A DNA stretch of 64,000 nt from Porphyra umbilicalis (lineage: Eukaryota; Rhodophyta; Bangiophyceae; Bangiales; Bangiaceae), in contig KV918878.1 in assembly GCA_002049455.2 (NCBI GenBank), positions 124,001 to 188,000 of the forward strand, given 5' to 3'. Every line of letters begins with the position of its first letter. Positions within the stretch are counted from its first letter, which is position 1. This document shows, piece by piece, positions 1 to 12,034 of the stretch. Both the position numbers and the translations under genes were made by a program. The notes beneath the pieces were generated by a model. That model worked only from the letters and a program-made list of their open reading frames with translations. It made no database searches and was not told where the DNA came from.

Positions 1-1782
1 GGGGGGGGGCCCGCCGCCACGGCCGCCGCCGCGGCCGCCGCCGCCGCCTCCTCCGCGTCCACCCCAACGTCCGCGCCGTCCACCCCCGTCGCGCCGGGTG
101 GCGGCGCCGGCGGCGTCGGCGGTGGGGGTGGCCTCGCGCCCGCCCAAGCCGCCGCCCTCCACGACTGGGCGGCGGTGGCGCTCGACGCGGCCGTCGCGGC
201 GCCGCTGCAAGGGGCGCTCGAGGGGATGGCGTGCCCCGCGGGTGCCGCCGCCGCCCGCGCGCCGCCGCCGCCGCGGCCGACGCCTGCGGCGGCGGCTGCC
301 GACGCGGCCGCCCTGCACCGCTCCCTCGGCGCCTTTGTCGCGGCCGCCCGCCGCACGTCGGCGGGGGGCGCCGGGGGCGGCGCCGCCGCCGCGCTCGGCG
401 ACCTTGCAGCCGCGCTCGCCGCCGACGCGGCGGCGACGGGGCGGCGGGGGTGCGGTGGCGGCGCGCGCCGCCGCTTGCGGCTGCTGCTGGAGGCGGTCGA
501 CGCGGCGGCGACGCGAGAGGCACCCGACGGAGCAGACGAGGGGGAGGGGGAGGAGGAGGAGGAGGACACGGACGAGGAGGAGGACGACGACGACGCGGAC
601 GGGGATGGGGGCAGCGTCGGCGGGAGCCCCGCCCGCGATGCGGAGGGGGCGGCCGCGCGCCGCCGTCGCCGTCGCCGCGCGCGTGCGGTGGCGGCCGCCG
701 CCGACCGCCTCGTCCGCGCGGTCGCCGCCGAAGCGCCCGTCCTCGTCGCCGCCGACCGGGTGTATGCGGAGCGGGGGGGCGATTTCGGGGCCGCCGCCGG
801 CGGGGGGGGGGGGGGCGCCCGTGGCGACCCGCCGTTTGGCGGCCCGCCGGGCGGCGGCGACGCGCTGCTCGACGCGGACGGGGAGGAGGAGGCGGATGGG
901 GTGTCCGCCGCGGCGTGCCGCCTGTGGGAGTGGCTGCTCTCCGACCTCGGCGTGGACGAGGGGGGGGGGGGGGGGGGCGCCGGCTTGCTGCTGCGCGCGT
1001 CGGCAACGGCGGCGGCGCTGGCGGCGGCCGTTGGCCGCCCCGTTGCCGACGCCCCGACGGCGGCGGCGGCGGCGCCAGCGGCGCCAGCGGCGGATGCCCC
1101 CGCCACCGTGGCGGCGAGCCTGCCCTTCCCCGCCGCCGCGGTGGGTGGCGCCACCGCCGCCGCGTCGGCCGCCGCCGGCCGCTTGCGCCACGCGTATGTG
1201 TGTCGGCAGGGGGACGCGATCGCCGCGGCGGCGGCGGCGGGGCGCTCGCCGGCGGCCGCCGCCCTAGTCGCCGCCGTTGTGGAGGACGTGGCGCGCGTCG
1301 GCGCGGGCGGCGCGGACGGCGCGGACGGCGGCGGCGGCGGTGGCGGCGGCGGGGACGGGTGGCGACGGGCGGCGGCGGGCGGCGGCGGCGGCGGCGGCGG
1401 CGGCTGTCCCGTCGGGGTGGTCGACGCGGTCGCCCAGCGGGCGGCCGCGTCGTGGACCGAGCTGCTGCGCCGGGCGGCGGTGGCGTCGCCCGCCGACGTG
1501 CGGGCGGTGGTGGATGAGGTGCGTGGGGTGGCCGACGCGTTTGCGGCCGCCGCGGCGGCGGGAGGCGGGGGGGGCGGGGGCCGAGGGGGGGTGGGGGGAG
1601 GCGCCGCTGCGGCGCCCCTGGGCGGACCCGGGGGGCTCGGCGCCGCCGCGCTGTGGTCGCGCGTCGTCAAGGCCGCCGTCGACCGCTGTGCGGTCGACCC
1701 AGAGGGGATCGACGCGCGGCTGCTCGACGCGGGGGTGGGGGCGGGGGGGGGGGACGGGCGCCTCGGTCGCGCGTTGATGTAG
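1..1782 (+). CDS. Ala/Gly-rich protein, 5' end outside the window
   Basis: The frame is open from the first base to a TAG at 1780-1782, so the gene starts upstream of the window. The visible 593 residues are mostly Ala and Gly, with an acidic stretch (Glu/Asp run coded around 535-600) and a few segments that look like ordinary amphipathic helices, for example LWEWLLSDLGVDEG, ASWTELLRRAAV and LWSRVVKAAVDRCAVD near the C-terminus. It stays in one frame through several long G runs, unlike the gene at 9.4-13.1 kb. I do not recognise the family. A helical scaffold or tethering-complex subunit would fit the helices, but nothing decides this. It converges on the ARMC1-like gene. Confidence 0.55.
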   Translation, partial: GGGPAATAAAAAAAAASSASTPTSAPSTPVAPGGGAGGVGGGGGLAPAQAAALHDWAAVALDAAVAAPLQGALEGMACPAGAAAARAPPPPRPTPAAAAADAAALHRSLGAFVAAARRTSAGGAGGGAAAALGDLAAALAADAAATGRRGCGGGARRRLRLLLEAVDAAATREAPDGADEGEGEEEEEDTDEEEDDDDADGDGGSVGGSPARDAEGAAARRRRRRRARAVAAAADRLVRAVAAEAPVLVAADRVYAERGGDFGAAAGGGGGGARGDPPFGGPPGGGDALLDADGEEEADGVSAAACRLWEWLLSDLGVDEGGGGGGAGLLLRASATAAALAAAVGRPVADAPTAAAAAPAAPAADAPATVAASLPFPAAAVGGATAAASAAAGRLRHAYVCRQGDAIAAAAAAGRSPAAAALVAAVVEDVARVGAGGADGADGGGGGGGGGDGWRRAAAGGGGGGGGGCPVGVVDAVAQRAAASWTELLRRAAVASPADVRAVVDEVRGVADAFAAAAAAGGGGGGGRGGVGGGAAAAPLGGPGGLGAAALWSRVVKAAVDRCAVDPEGIDARLLDAGVGAGGGDGRLGRALM

Positions 1783-1870
1783 GGGACTGCATCGGCCCGC
1801 CTGTGCACCCCACAGGCGCGGGGGTAGGAACCGCGGGCGCGCGTGTCGGACGCGCGCGCCGTCGCGGCGG

Positions 1871-3797
1871 TCATTGGTTGTCTTTTGTCCTGCGGCCGCG
1901 GCGCCGGGGTCGGCCGCTCCGCCCGTCCGTGGCGGGGCACGGGCCGCGCGGCGCGACGCGCGCGGCGGCGCGACGCCGCGGCGCAGCTGCACAGGGCACG
2001 GCCACAAGAAGGCACCTCTGTTGTTCCACCGTCGCCTGCCTGGTGCGCTGCCCGACGCGGACCCCGCAGGCACCGCCACGCGGCGCCCACCCCGCGCCAC
2101 GGCGCCCACGCACACGCACGCAATGCACACACAAAACCAAAACAAGAGGGCGTCCGCCCCGCCGTCGCCGTCGCGGCGCGACGCGCAGCGCGCCCCTCCC
2201 GCGCCGGGGTGTGCCCCGGCCGCGGGGATCCCTCCCCCCCCCCCCCCTCCTACCAGATACGCCAAAAGCCCCCCCCGACGACGCGGTCGTTGCCGCGGGC
2301 GCGCCCGCCACGCCGCGGCCGACGCGCTCGAGCAGCCGCTCCTGCTTGGCCCGTTTCCGCGCCTCGGCTTTGCGCTGCTCGTCGAGGCGCGCGGCGAGGG
2401 AGGAGGCGCCCGCATTGACCGCCTTTTTTTTCTTGCGGGCGCGCCGCTCCGCGTCCTTGAGCCGCTGCCCGGTCTCGTCCAAGTAGCCGGTCGGCGCGGC
2501 GGCGGCGGCGGCGGCGGCGGCGGCCGACGGGCCGGCCGCTGCGGGCGCCCGCGCCGCGGCGGCGGCGGCGGCGGGCGCCACTGCCGGCGGCGCGGGCGCC
2601 CGCCCCGCCTCCACCTCATCCTCCTCCTCTGGCGGCAGCAGCGTGACGCCGCCGCCCGCCATTTTCCGCAACCACCCCGCCGTCGCGTCGGCGCCCGAGC
2701 GGCCAAACACGACCGCCGTTTCGGCGCCGAGCTCAAAGCCGACCGAAAAGACGCCGGGCAGGCGCAGCAGGAGGCCCTCCACCCGCGCCCGCACCGCCTC
2801 GTCGGCGGCCAAGCCGTCGACGCGGAGGCGCGTCGTGACGGGCCGCGCCAGCAGCGCCGGCCCGTCGGGCGGCGCCCCTGGCGCGGCCGCGGCCGACGAC
2901 GCGCCGCCGTCGGACCGGGGGGGGAGGGGGGGGGCACCCCCGCCACGAGGCCCGCCGCGACGGAGAGGGCGTGGAGTTCCGTCACCTCCTCTCCGTCCTC
3001 ATCGTCGACGAGCTCCTCGAGGATGGTCAGCGTGGAGCGCCGGAGGGGCACCGGCGTGGCGTCGTCAACGATGAGCGCGTGGAGCGCCGCAAAGAGGTCC
3101 CCTTCGTCCCGCAGCAGGGACCGGTTGGACGGGTGGGCGGAGAGGGAGACGAGCGCAGCCACCGCCACGGTGGCCAGCGAGGGCGTCGACGGCACCAGAA
3201 AGGAGATGAGCGCAGGGAGACATCTGTTGCGTCGGGTGAGGACGCGTCGTGACACGGGTGGTGGGGGGATGGGAGCGAGCGCATACAAAAACCAACGAGC
3301 AATGCCGAGCCGCATGGCAAACGGGGCGCGTCGGGTAGGAAACCAGGCAGCGTCGCACAACAGGGGGCGGGGACAATAGTCAGCAGAGCCGCTTCGCAAC
3401 GGCCAGATCCGTCGCTTGGCGTCGGGAGACAGGCGTGCGCGCCCACCACCGTGCGTTGCAGGCCGCCCCGCGCTGCGCGTGTCGCCACCCACCGAGCCCC
3501 GCGCAGCGCCACCCGCCCACTCGCCTGTCGGCGACAGCGCCAGCCACGGCAGCACAAAACACCCCACACGCGCACCAAAACAAACTGGCGATGCAACCAA
3601 AACAGCGCAAAAGTGCCACCCCCCCCCCCCCCCCCCCGCCCACACGCGCCGCCCGAGCGCGGCGCACGGACGTACCCATCCTCCCGCGCCACAATCGGCT
3701 GATTCTCCCGCACCGCCGCCAGCGCTTGAATCTGCTCCGCGACGGCCATCACGTCGGGACTCACCTCCTCCCCCCCCGGGGCCGACGCGTCTGCCAT
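1871..3797 (-). CDS. ARMC1-like protein (armadillo-type helices plus HMA-like fold)
   Basis: Exon 1 runs 3797 to 3676 from MADASAPGGEEV and its donor is GTACGT. The acceptor precedes 3223. Splicing gives REDGGCLPALISFL, matching the VQDQGCLPGLILFM region of animal ARMC1, then a helical repeat (SAHPSNRSLLRDEGDLFAAL). An HMA-like domain follows (VTTRLRVDGL, then VEGLLLRLPGVFSVGFEL), as in ARMC1, then an acidic PPEEEDEVE and a YLDE motif. Animal ARMC1 is linked to mitochondrial distribution; a similar role here is inference. Between the two domains the frame changes at a C run (2917-2934), so there is a small intron of about 60 nt ending GCGCCAG or a run-length error. The C-terminus after about 2270 is uncertain: the frame stays open to 1871 but becomes Arg-rich, so a further intron is possible. 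Confidence 0.72.
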
Positions 3798-4124
3798 AGC
3801 CGCCGCGTCGCCGCCCGCCCGCCGCCCGCCCGCCGCCCGCCGCCACGCCGGGTGGCCCGCCCGAGGCGCACCGCCACACGCCGCGCCGGCGGTGGCGCCG
3901 CCCCCGTGTCGACGCCGCCGCCGCTGCCGCGTCGAGGGGGCGGCCCCAACGCGTCGACGGCGCCGCCGCCGCGTCGACGGCGCGTCGGGCCACCGCGGCC
4001 ACCCCCCCGGCGCGGCGCCGCCGGCAGGGACGGGGACGGCACCGCGACACGGACGGCGGGGGCGGCGCACGTCCCCCCGACCACCGCCGCCGCGGCGAGC
4101 ACGACGACCACCACCCCCACCGCC

Positions 4125-4177
<53 letters not shown>

Positions 4178-5654
4178 CGGGGGACACGCGGGCGGTCGGG
4201 CGGCCGCGAGGCACGCGAGCCGTGCACGGGGCGCGACGTGCGGGGGCGGGCGGGCCAGCGCGGCTGCCACTGCGCGCGGCGGGGGGGGGCGGCGCGCGGC
4301 AGGGACACCCGTTTGAACGCAAACAGTAGGATATACCTGGTCGTTCAAAGTGGCCGACCACGGGGCCGCCATCGTTCGGTGACCCGATTGTAATTGAAAT
4401 GGGACAAATCCATGCCATTTGGCCGAGCAGCGGCAACCAAAATTAAAAAGGAAACCGACTGATCCGCGCGGTCGGCCGGCGACCGGAACCGCGCGGCACG
4501 CTGTCGGTGCGTCCCGGTCGGCCGGCGCGTCACGCACCGCCTCTCGCATCGCGTCGGTGACGTGGCGCGGCGCGCTGCGCGGCCGCCGCGCGCCGCGCGG
4601 CCGCCGCGCGCCCCCCCCCCCCGCGCCCCGCCTCGGCGCCGCCGACGGCGCGGCGCGGGGCGGGCGGCTTACCCCGTTGCTCTCGGCGGGGATGGGCGCC
4701 GCGCCCGCGGGGCGGCGGCGGCGGCTGCCGCCGCCGCCGCCGCCGCCGCGCGTCGGCGCCGGGGCGACGCGGCAGACACGCGGCCGCCCCGCCCCGCCGC
4801 CCGCGCGTGCGCGCCGCCGCCGCGCCGCCATTGCGCGGCACGGCGGCCGTGTGCGGCGGCACGCGCCGCGCCTCGCCTGCCGGCCGGCGGGTCCCCCTCC
4901 CCGCCGCAACCGCCCACGATCGCGCCCGTGGCCGCGGCGGCGGCTCATCTGGCGTTTTTTTTTTTTTGTTGTTGTTTTTTTTGGTGCGTGTCTGCGCCCT
5001 GCCGTTGCAACCGCAGCGCTGGGTGTGTCGGGGATGGCATGGCATGTGTGCGTGGAGGGGGGGGGGGGGGGGGGGGGGGGGTGTTGCCGCCGCGCGCCCT
5101 CGCACGCCCGACCGCCGCCGCCGCACGGCGGCCGCCGCGACGTGGCGGCGGGGTCCTCCACCGGCGGGTGGGGTGGCGCCCGCCGCGGGCCGCCCCGCCG
5201 CGCCGTCTGCGGCGCGTCGTCGGGCGCTGCGCGGCGCCGCGGCGTCGGCCGGCAAGCGGCGGGGGGGGGCGGCGGTCAGCGTCTGTGCGGGGCGGGCACG
5301 CGCCGCACGGCGCCGCCGGTGGCGCGCGCACGGCCCGCCGTGGGGCGCCCGCGGGGCGGACGCGCCGCCGCGTCGGCGGCGGTGGGCGGGGGGGTGGGGA
5401 TATGTAGGCGGCCGCCGGCGGGCGGTGGGGGTGGGAGCGGCCGACAATCCGCCGGCGCCTGCACCACTGGCCCGACCTGTTGCTCCCGACGCCCCGACGG
5501 CCAGCCTCCCTCGTCGCGTGGGCGTGCCCGACTGTCCCTGTACCAGTGCCGCTTTTCCTTTCCCCCCCCCCTCTCTGACCCTGTGCCGTCTCCTTTCCCC
5601 CCCCCCCTGACCTTGTCGCCACCGCCGGCGTCCGTGTCCACACGGACGGCCGCC
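3798..5654. other. intergenic region between divergent genes, possible shared promoter
   Basis: No gene is recognised between the divergent starts at 3797 (-) and 5655 (+). Most of it is GC-rich low-complexity sequence, including GCC-type triplet runs at about 4085-4180 and a G run of more than 30 bases near 5049-5083. A short lower-GC window at about 4318-4470, with AATTAAAA-like sequence, is the best candidate for a shared control region. The 100 bases before the ATG at 5655 are strongly pyrimidine-rich. No TATA box is convincing. The long open frames across this stretch are composition effects. Confidence 0.4.
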
Positions 5655-8600
5655 ATGGCGCCGTCCCGCTGCTCCCGGCCGGGGCGGCTCGCCGCCGCCG
5701 CCGCTGCCGCTGCCGCCGCCGCTGCCGCCGCCGCCGCCGCTGTCGCGCTGCTGCCGTCCCCCGCCGTTGGCGCCACGACCAACAGCGCGTCCGAGAGCGA
5801 CTTTGACGTGTACCGCCACCACCCCCTCCGCGCCAACGGCGGCGGCCCCGAGCCGGTCCTCCTCCGCTGGTACGAAGTCAAACTCAACGACAAGGACCCG
5901 ACGGAAACGCACGTGCGCTCCGCGCGTTTCCTCCCCGGCGCCGCCGCCTACGTCATGGCCGACGAGGAGTGGCCCAACGAGCCGCTCGCCGACAGCGCCG
6001 CCGCGTCGCGGTACGTCGGGTGGGACCTCCTCAAGCTCCCCTACTACGGCGCCGACGTGGACGATTGGTTGCGGTTCGCCGTCAACCGGGACGCGCGGGT
6101 GTGCCTCACCCTCGGGTGGATGGCCGACGACGGGATTGAGTTGCCCGGGTGGACCCGCGCGGGGCTCGGCGTCCTCCCCGACGGGGCGGGGGCGACGGAT
6201 TTGGGGGACGACATGGCCACCCCCGAACAGGCGGGCGTCTTTTGCCGCACCGTGCCCGCGGGCGTCGTGACGGTGCCGCGGGCCAAGCGGCTGTACGGGC
6301 CCGCGTTTGGTTACGACGTGTTGTTGGCGGAAGCCGACGGCTCGGTGCCGCCCGTGCCGTCGCCGCCGCCGGGGATGGGCGTGATTCGCGCCAACACCCG
6401 GTGCCCGCGGGCGCTCCACGACTTGTGGACGACGGGCGACCATGACGGGCGGGATGCGGATACGGACGGCAAGGTGTGGCGCACGTGGCACCCGCAGATT
6501 GTACGTTGGGGGGGGGGGGGGGGGGGGGGGAGGAGAGCCTCCACAAAGCGCCGTGGCGGGGGCGCAGCGCTTTGGTGGCCGTGCGGGGCGCGGGCGCCGT
6601 GGCCCGCGCGCGGAGGCGCGCGTGTGACGCGCCGCAGCGGGGCGGCTTGCTGACGCCCCGACGCGCCGATGCTTTGCCCCCGTCGGCTGCCGTGGGGTGC
6701 CATTGCCCCGTTCCTCTGTCTCGATTCCCCCCCCCACCCTTCCTTTCGCCCCATAGGACCCTGTCTACTGGTGCTACTATGGCCACGACCACGGCTCGTC
6801 GCCGCACTTTATGGGCGGCTTCAAGCCGCGCTTTGGGTACACCGCGTGGAAGGTACGTGCGCGGCGGTTTGCGTGGGGGGGGGGGGGGGGGGGGGGGTCG
6901 CGACCGTGCGCGCCGCACTGCGAGCGGAGCAGGAGGGGAGGGCGGACCGAGGTGGCGGGCGCCGCCGCCGCAGTGTCGCGACCACCGGCCAGCATCGGTT
7001 GGCCGGCGGCGGTGTGGGGAGGTCGACGCGCTCACATGCTGGTCCCCTCCCGCGCGTGTCTGTGCGGTGTGCTCCCTTGTTTTCTACCCTCTTTTTTTCT
7101 CCGCCTCTTGTCGGCCGCCGCCACGGCGCAGAACAAGCGCCAGGACGAGTCGCACATTGGCTTCAAAGGCTACGGCCTGCGCTCGGGCGGGGCCGACTGG
7201 TTCTTCACCATCCACGCGTCCACGTCGGACATGCGGCGCATCCACGAGCGCTTCCACACCGTGACTATGACCGCCGCGGTGGCGGGGGCGGTCGTCGCCG
7301 ACATTAACTGCAAGGGGGACTTTGGGTTTACGTTTACCCTGCCAAACGACTTTATGCGCAAGTGTACGTTGGCCGCCGCGCGCGGGGGGGGTCGAGGCGG
7401 TGTGGGGGGGGTCCCGCCGGCACGTGCCCGCCGGTGCGTACGGTGTGCCAAAGGAGTGGTGGCGGCGGCGCGGCGTGTGTCTTGGAGTCGTGGGGGACTC
7501 ACCTGGCTCGTGTGTGTGTGCTCGGCGCTCCCCGCTGCGTTGGGCGCGGCCCTCTGTCGTCCTGTGTGCTGTGCCTCCTTGCGCTGTGCCCGGTCGCCGT
7601 GCCGCAGTCCGCCACATTGTGGTTGGCGGCGGCGCGCAAAAGGCCATCTTTGACGCAGCCGAGGCCATCCGCTACGACCGGCGGTCCAAGAACTCAAAGC
7701 GAGTGTACGTTGGCTGCCGGGATGCGCTTGGGAGGGGGGCGCGTCGCACGCCGATGAAGAGAGCCGGTCGCCACTTCCCGTGCGTGGGGGTCCGACGGCT
7801 GCTGTGCTGCGGGAGACTAACTTTTCCACTTGGCGCTGCCCCATGTTCCACTGCATTTGAATTGCTGTTTTTTTTTGTTTTTGGGCGCCGAGCGCCACGG
7901 GCCTCGGACCCGCTCCATCCTCCTCGCGCTGCCGTGCCCGATTCTCCTCGCCCTCTCTTTCCGCCATGCTCTCTCCTCCGTCCCCGCGTACAGAAACGTG
8001 TGGGACGGTTCGGACCCTCCGGGCGACAAGTCGGTGGACACGGAAGATTTGCCGCGCGGACGCTACGAAGCGTGGGAGGGCGGCGTTGGGTTTTGCACCA
8101 AGTCCAAGGAGCTGCGCGGCGTGACGGTCGACATCAAGGGTACGTGCGGAGCGTCTGTGGAGCGACCAGCGATGGTCTATTGGAAGGACGGCCGCATGGC
8201 ACTTGACGGCTGCGACGTTGCAGCTGCTGAATCGTTCCGACTCGCCGATATTGACGCTGGACGGCGGCCGTACTCACCACCTCTTTCTTGCTGTGCTTGT
8301 GGACGCTGTGCCGCTCTGTGCCTTGCATTTTTTTTTTTCTCGCACGTCACAGACCCGCTCACCGCGTGCCCCAACCAAGAGTGCGCGTTTGGCGCCCCGC
8401 TGACGCGGCTGGCCAATGAGATTGACGTGGCCAAGCGCGTCTTTGATCCCAACCGAGGCGTCAAACGCACGCTCCGCTTTGACGACCTAACCGTCGGCCG
8501 CGAGCAGTGCGACGCCGACGGCTGGGGCGAGTCGGTCGGCGACGTTTTCTACACCGACCCCTTTTGCACAAAGGTCGTCGACGGGCCCGGCCCCAACGCC

Positions 8601-8753
8601 GTGCGGCAGGTGATGCGGCGCGGCTGGTCGGGGTGGCTCGGCGGCAAATTCCACTCGCGCGAAAGCTGGTACGGCCGGTACGTGGCGACCGACGATGACG
8701 ACGAGTCGGGCGGCTTTGAGGACATTGAGCGGGCGCTCGACGAGGGCAACTGA
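5655..8753 (+). CDS. secreted protein with CYYGHDHG motif, six exons, family unnamed
   Basis: Exons are 5655-6500, 6757-6852, 7132-7363, 7608-7704, 7994-8139 and 8353-8753. All five joins keep frame and give 605 residues; every donor is GTACGT. The start is MAPSRCSRPGRL followed by an Ala run and AVALLPSP, a plausible signal peptide. Exon 1 carries PYYGADVDDWLRFAV and ELPGWTRAGLG. Exon 2 encodes DPVYWCYYGHDHGSSPH and FGYTAWK. Exon 3 has DWFFTIHASTSDMRRIHERFH. The last exon has paired cysteines (CPNQEC), DPFCTKVV and an acidic tail (DDDDESGGFEDIE). Clustered His and Asp residues suggest a metal-binding extracellular protein or enzyme, but I know no named function. I recall similar tyrosine-rich GHDHG or GHEHG segments in secreted bacterial proteins; this is memory, not a search. 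Confidence 0.8.
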
Positions 8754-9380
8754 GGCGGGCCGCGCGCGGCGCCGCTGCGGCGGCCTCGCCGCCGCAGAGC
8801 CGTGGCGGCGCGGCGGGACGGCGGGGGTTTGGGGCCGGGACTGGGGATTTGCGGCCAGCTGGGGCGGCTGGCGGCCGGCGCGCGCGGTGCGCGTGCTGCC
8901 CATCGTGACGAGGAGCAACAATCCTTCCCTCCCTGTTTCGTTTATTTTTTCGAGTTTGCCTTCTGGTCTTGCTGTTCTTTTCTTTTCAATGTCCTTTACA
9001 TTTCTACCAATTCCGTACCATTCCGTGGCTACACACCAACTCCTCCCTCGCCCATCCCGCCTTGACCTTGTCTGGCCGATTGGGTTGTGATTGCGTCGCA
9101 GACGCTGGCGTCTAAATTTAGATGGTCTCACTCCCCCACGGCGTCGTCGTCTCGGCGGGGGCCACTGCAGACCTGGCCAGTCGGTCTCTGGACGGCGCCC
9201 CGCCGCGCCGCCCGCCCGCCGGCGCCCGCTTTGCGCCGACGGCGCCCCCGTTGGCGCGCCTCCGCGGCCGCCCGCGGCCGACCACCGCCGTGGCGGCGGT
9301 TGACGGGCCGCTCCCCTCCCCCCCCCCCCCCTCCCCCCCCCCCGCGCGATGCGCGGGCGCCCCCCCCCGCGGCGACCGCC
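8754..9380. other. intergenic region
   Basis: No gene is seen. The first 180 bases are GC-rich and probably 3' untranslated. The stretch at about 8930-9120 is T-rich and lower in GC and could contain the terminator of the upstream gene and the promoter of the next. From 9120 GC-rich low-complexity sequence leads into the next start. Confidence 0.4.
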
Positions 9381-11999
9381 ATGGACGCCCCCGACGGTGG
9401 CGCCGCCGCGTCGGCGGCGGGCGCCCCCCCCGGCCACGACGGTGGCGCCGCTGCCGCGTCGGCGGCGGCCTCCCCGCCCGGCAACGACGGTGCCGCCGCG
9501 GCGGTGGCGGCGGCAGAGGCGCTAAACGCCGCGTCTGGTCGGCTGGCCCGCGCCTCGGCCGCCGACGCGGCGGCCGTCGACGCGGCCGTTGCGGCGTTGG
9601 ACCTCTTCCTGTACGTACCCGCCGTCGGCGTTGTCGCGAAAGGGTGCCACCGTCGGTGGCGGCGTCGTGTGGCGTGGGTGCGTGGCCCCTGCCGGTGGGC
9701 GTGGCCGCGTGGCGGCCGCGCGTCGGCCCCGAGACGCTAACGTGTAGAGAGGGGGGCGTGCCTCCCCCCGCCGGCGCGCCCCGCCCGCCCTCATTCCCAT
9801 TCCTTTGGTCTGTGCTCGGGTGCCTCCCGCCCCCCCCCCCCCCCCCCCCCACAGGCGCGCGATGGCCGACAACCACATTGACGCGGCGTCGCCTGCCGGC
9901 GACGCCGCCCTCGTTGCCGCCATGGACACGGTCCGCGTGGCCGTGGGCGCGGCGGCGGCGTCCCCCCCCCCCCCCCCCCAGCGCTCGTCACCCGCGCCCG
10001 CGCCACCGCCGAGGCGGTGCTCGCGGCGGCGGTCCCCCCCCCCCCCCCACCCCGCCGGCGGTCCCCCCCGCCACCCGCACGCGCCTCCTCCTTGCCGCCG
10101 CCGCCACCTGCCGGTCGGCGGTCGGCGGGGGCGGCGGCGGGGGCAGTGGGGGCGGCGGCGGCGGCGTCCCCCCGCCCCCCCCCGCAGAGCTCCTCGCCCT
10201 CTCCACCTCCGTGTGGCGGGCCGTCCTCGCCCTCCTCGCCCCCCCGCCGCTGCCGGCGCTCGCGCCCCTCACCGCCGCCGAGGCGGTGGCGGCGGCGGTG
10301 GCGGCGCCGGCGGCGGCGCCGCCCGTGGCGCCGCCGGCAGCGGCGGCGCTCGTGGCGTCTGCCGCCGACGCGTGTCGGCGGCTCCTGGGGGGGGCCGTCG
10401 CGGCGGCAGGGGGGACGGCCGACCGGGGGCGCCTGCTTGCTGCTGTGCGGCTCCTGCGGGTGCTGCGGGCGCACGCGGGGGTGCTCGGGCGGCTTGTGGC
10501 GGCGCTCGTGCCGCCGCCGCCGCCGGTGGGGGCGGCGGCGGCGGCGGCGGCGCCGCCGCCGGGTGGGGGCGACGGCGGGGACGCGGCGGCGGGGAGCCCC
10601 GCGCCGCCGCCGCCACCGCCGCCACCACGTGCGCCGGTGCCGCCGCCCCAGCCCCCGCCGCCGCTGCCGCCGGCGGCGGTCACGGCGGTCGCGACCGTGG
10701 CGCTCGCCCTGCGGGCGGCGACGCTCGGCGACGCGGCCGCGGCGCTGCCGCCGCCGGTGCGGGTCGAGCTCACCGACCGCTCCCTGCCGCTGGCGGCGGC
10801 GGCGCTCGACGGCCTCGCGGCAGACGAGGGGACGGCGGCGGCGGCGGCGGTCGCGGTGGCGACCTTTCCAAAGGGGGGGGCGGGGGGGGGGGTCCCCGCT
10901 GAGGGGGAAGGCGCCCGCTTTGCGCGCCTCCTCACCCTCTTGCGGTTGGCGCGGGGCATGCAGTCGGGCGCCTTTCCCGTCACCGTCGACGGCGGCGCGC
11001 CGGCCGGCGGCGGCGGCGGGGGTGACGGGCACGCGGGTACGCGCGCGCCCTCCCCGGGACAGGTGGTCGTCGGCGGCCTCCTCACCGCCGCCCGCGTGTG
11101 CCACGTCGGGCTGCTCGCGCCACTGCCCGGCAGTGCCGCCGGCGCCCCCCCGGCCGTCGAGGTGCTCGTCGCGGCGATTGCCGCCACGTCTGTCGCCGTT
11201 GACGCGGCGGGCGGTGGCGTCGAGGCGCCGCTAATCGCCGCCGCGTCGTCGCGTCACCCGGTCGTGTGGCGGGCGGCGACGGGGGGGTTGGCCGCCGTCG
11301 CCCGCCGCAGGGAGGGGGGGGGGGGGGGGGGGTGGAGGGCTTGGTCGGTGCCCTCGTGGCAACGGCGCGGCTGGCCGACGCCGCGCCGGGGGGGGGGGTC
11401 TGGCCCCGCCCCGCCGCCGACGCGACGGCGCGCGCCGCGGCGGTCGTTGCGGCGGCCGTGGCGCCGACGGCGGCGGCGCGGGCGGCGCTGCTCGCGCACG
11501 TCTTGCCGGCCGCCCTCGTCGTGCGCCGCGCCGCGGCGACGGCGGCGGCGGCGGCAACAGACGCGGACGCGGGCGTGGCCGTGGACGTGGTGGGCGTGAC
11601 GGTCGTGGCGCACCTGTGCGCCGTTGCGGGCGGGCCGGGTGCGGACGGCCCGCCGCTGCCGCCGCCCGCCACCGCCGCCGCCGCCGCGCTCGTCGACGCG
11701 GTGGTGGGCGCGTCGGCGGCGGCGGCGGCGGCGACGCTGCCGCCCGCCGCCGCCGACGCCGAGGCGCTCGTGGCCGCCCTGCGGCTGGCGGCGGCGGCGG
11801 TGCCGCCCGCCGCCGCCACCGCCGCGGGGTTGCGGGTGCTGGAACGGCACCTGCCGCCGCCGCCCGCCGGCAGCGACGGCAGCGGCGGCAGCGGCGGCAA
11901 TGGGGATGAGGCGCCCCACGACCCGCCCGCGGCGGCGGTGCGGCGCGCGGCGGTCGACGCGCTGCTGGCGGGCGCGCCGGCGGCGGCGGCGGCGACGCC

Positions 12000-12034
<35 letters not shown>

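Noticed and set aside
1264-4308. Open frame of 1014 codons on the minus strand
   Set aside because: It is Arg/Pro/Gly-rich and lies opposite or across the Ala-rich gene and the ARMC1-like exons. Only the short segment matching ARMC1 exon 2 is protein-like; the length comes from GC-rich composition.
4530-6737. Open frame of 735 codons on the minus strand
   Set aside because: It is antisense to the secreted-protein exon 1, whose joins and motifs are far stronger; openness follows from high third-position GC.
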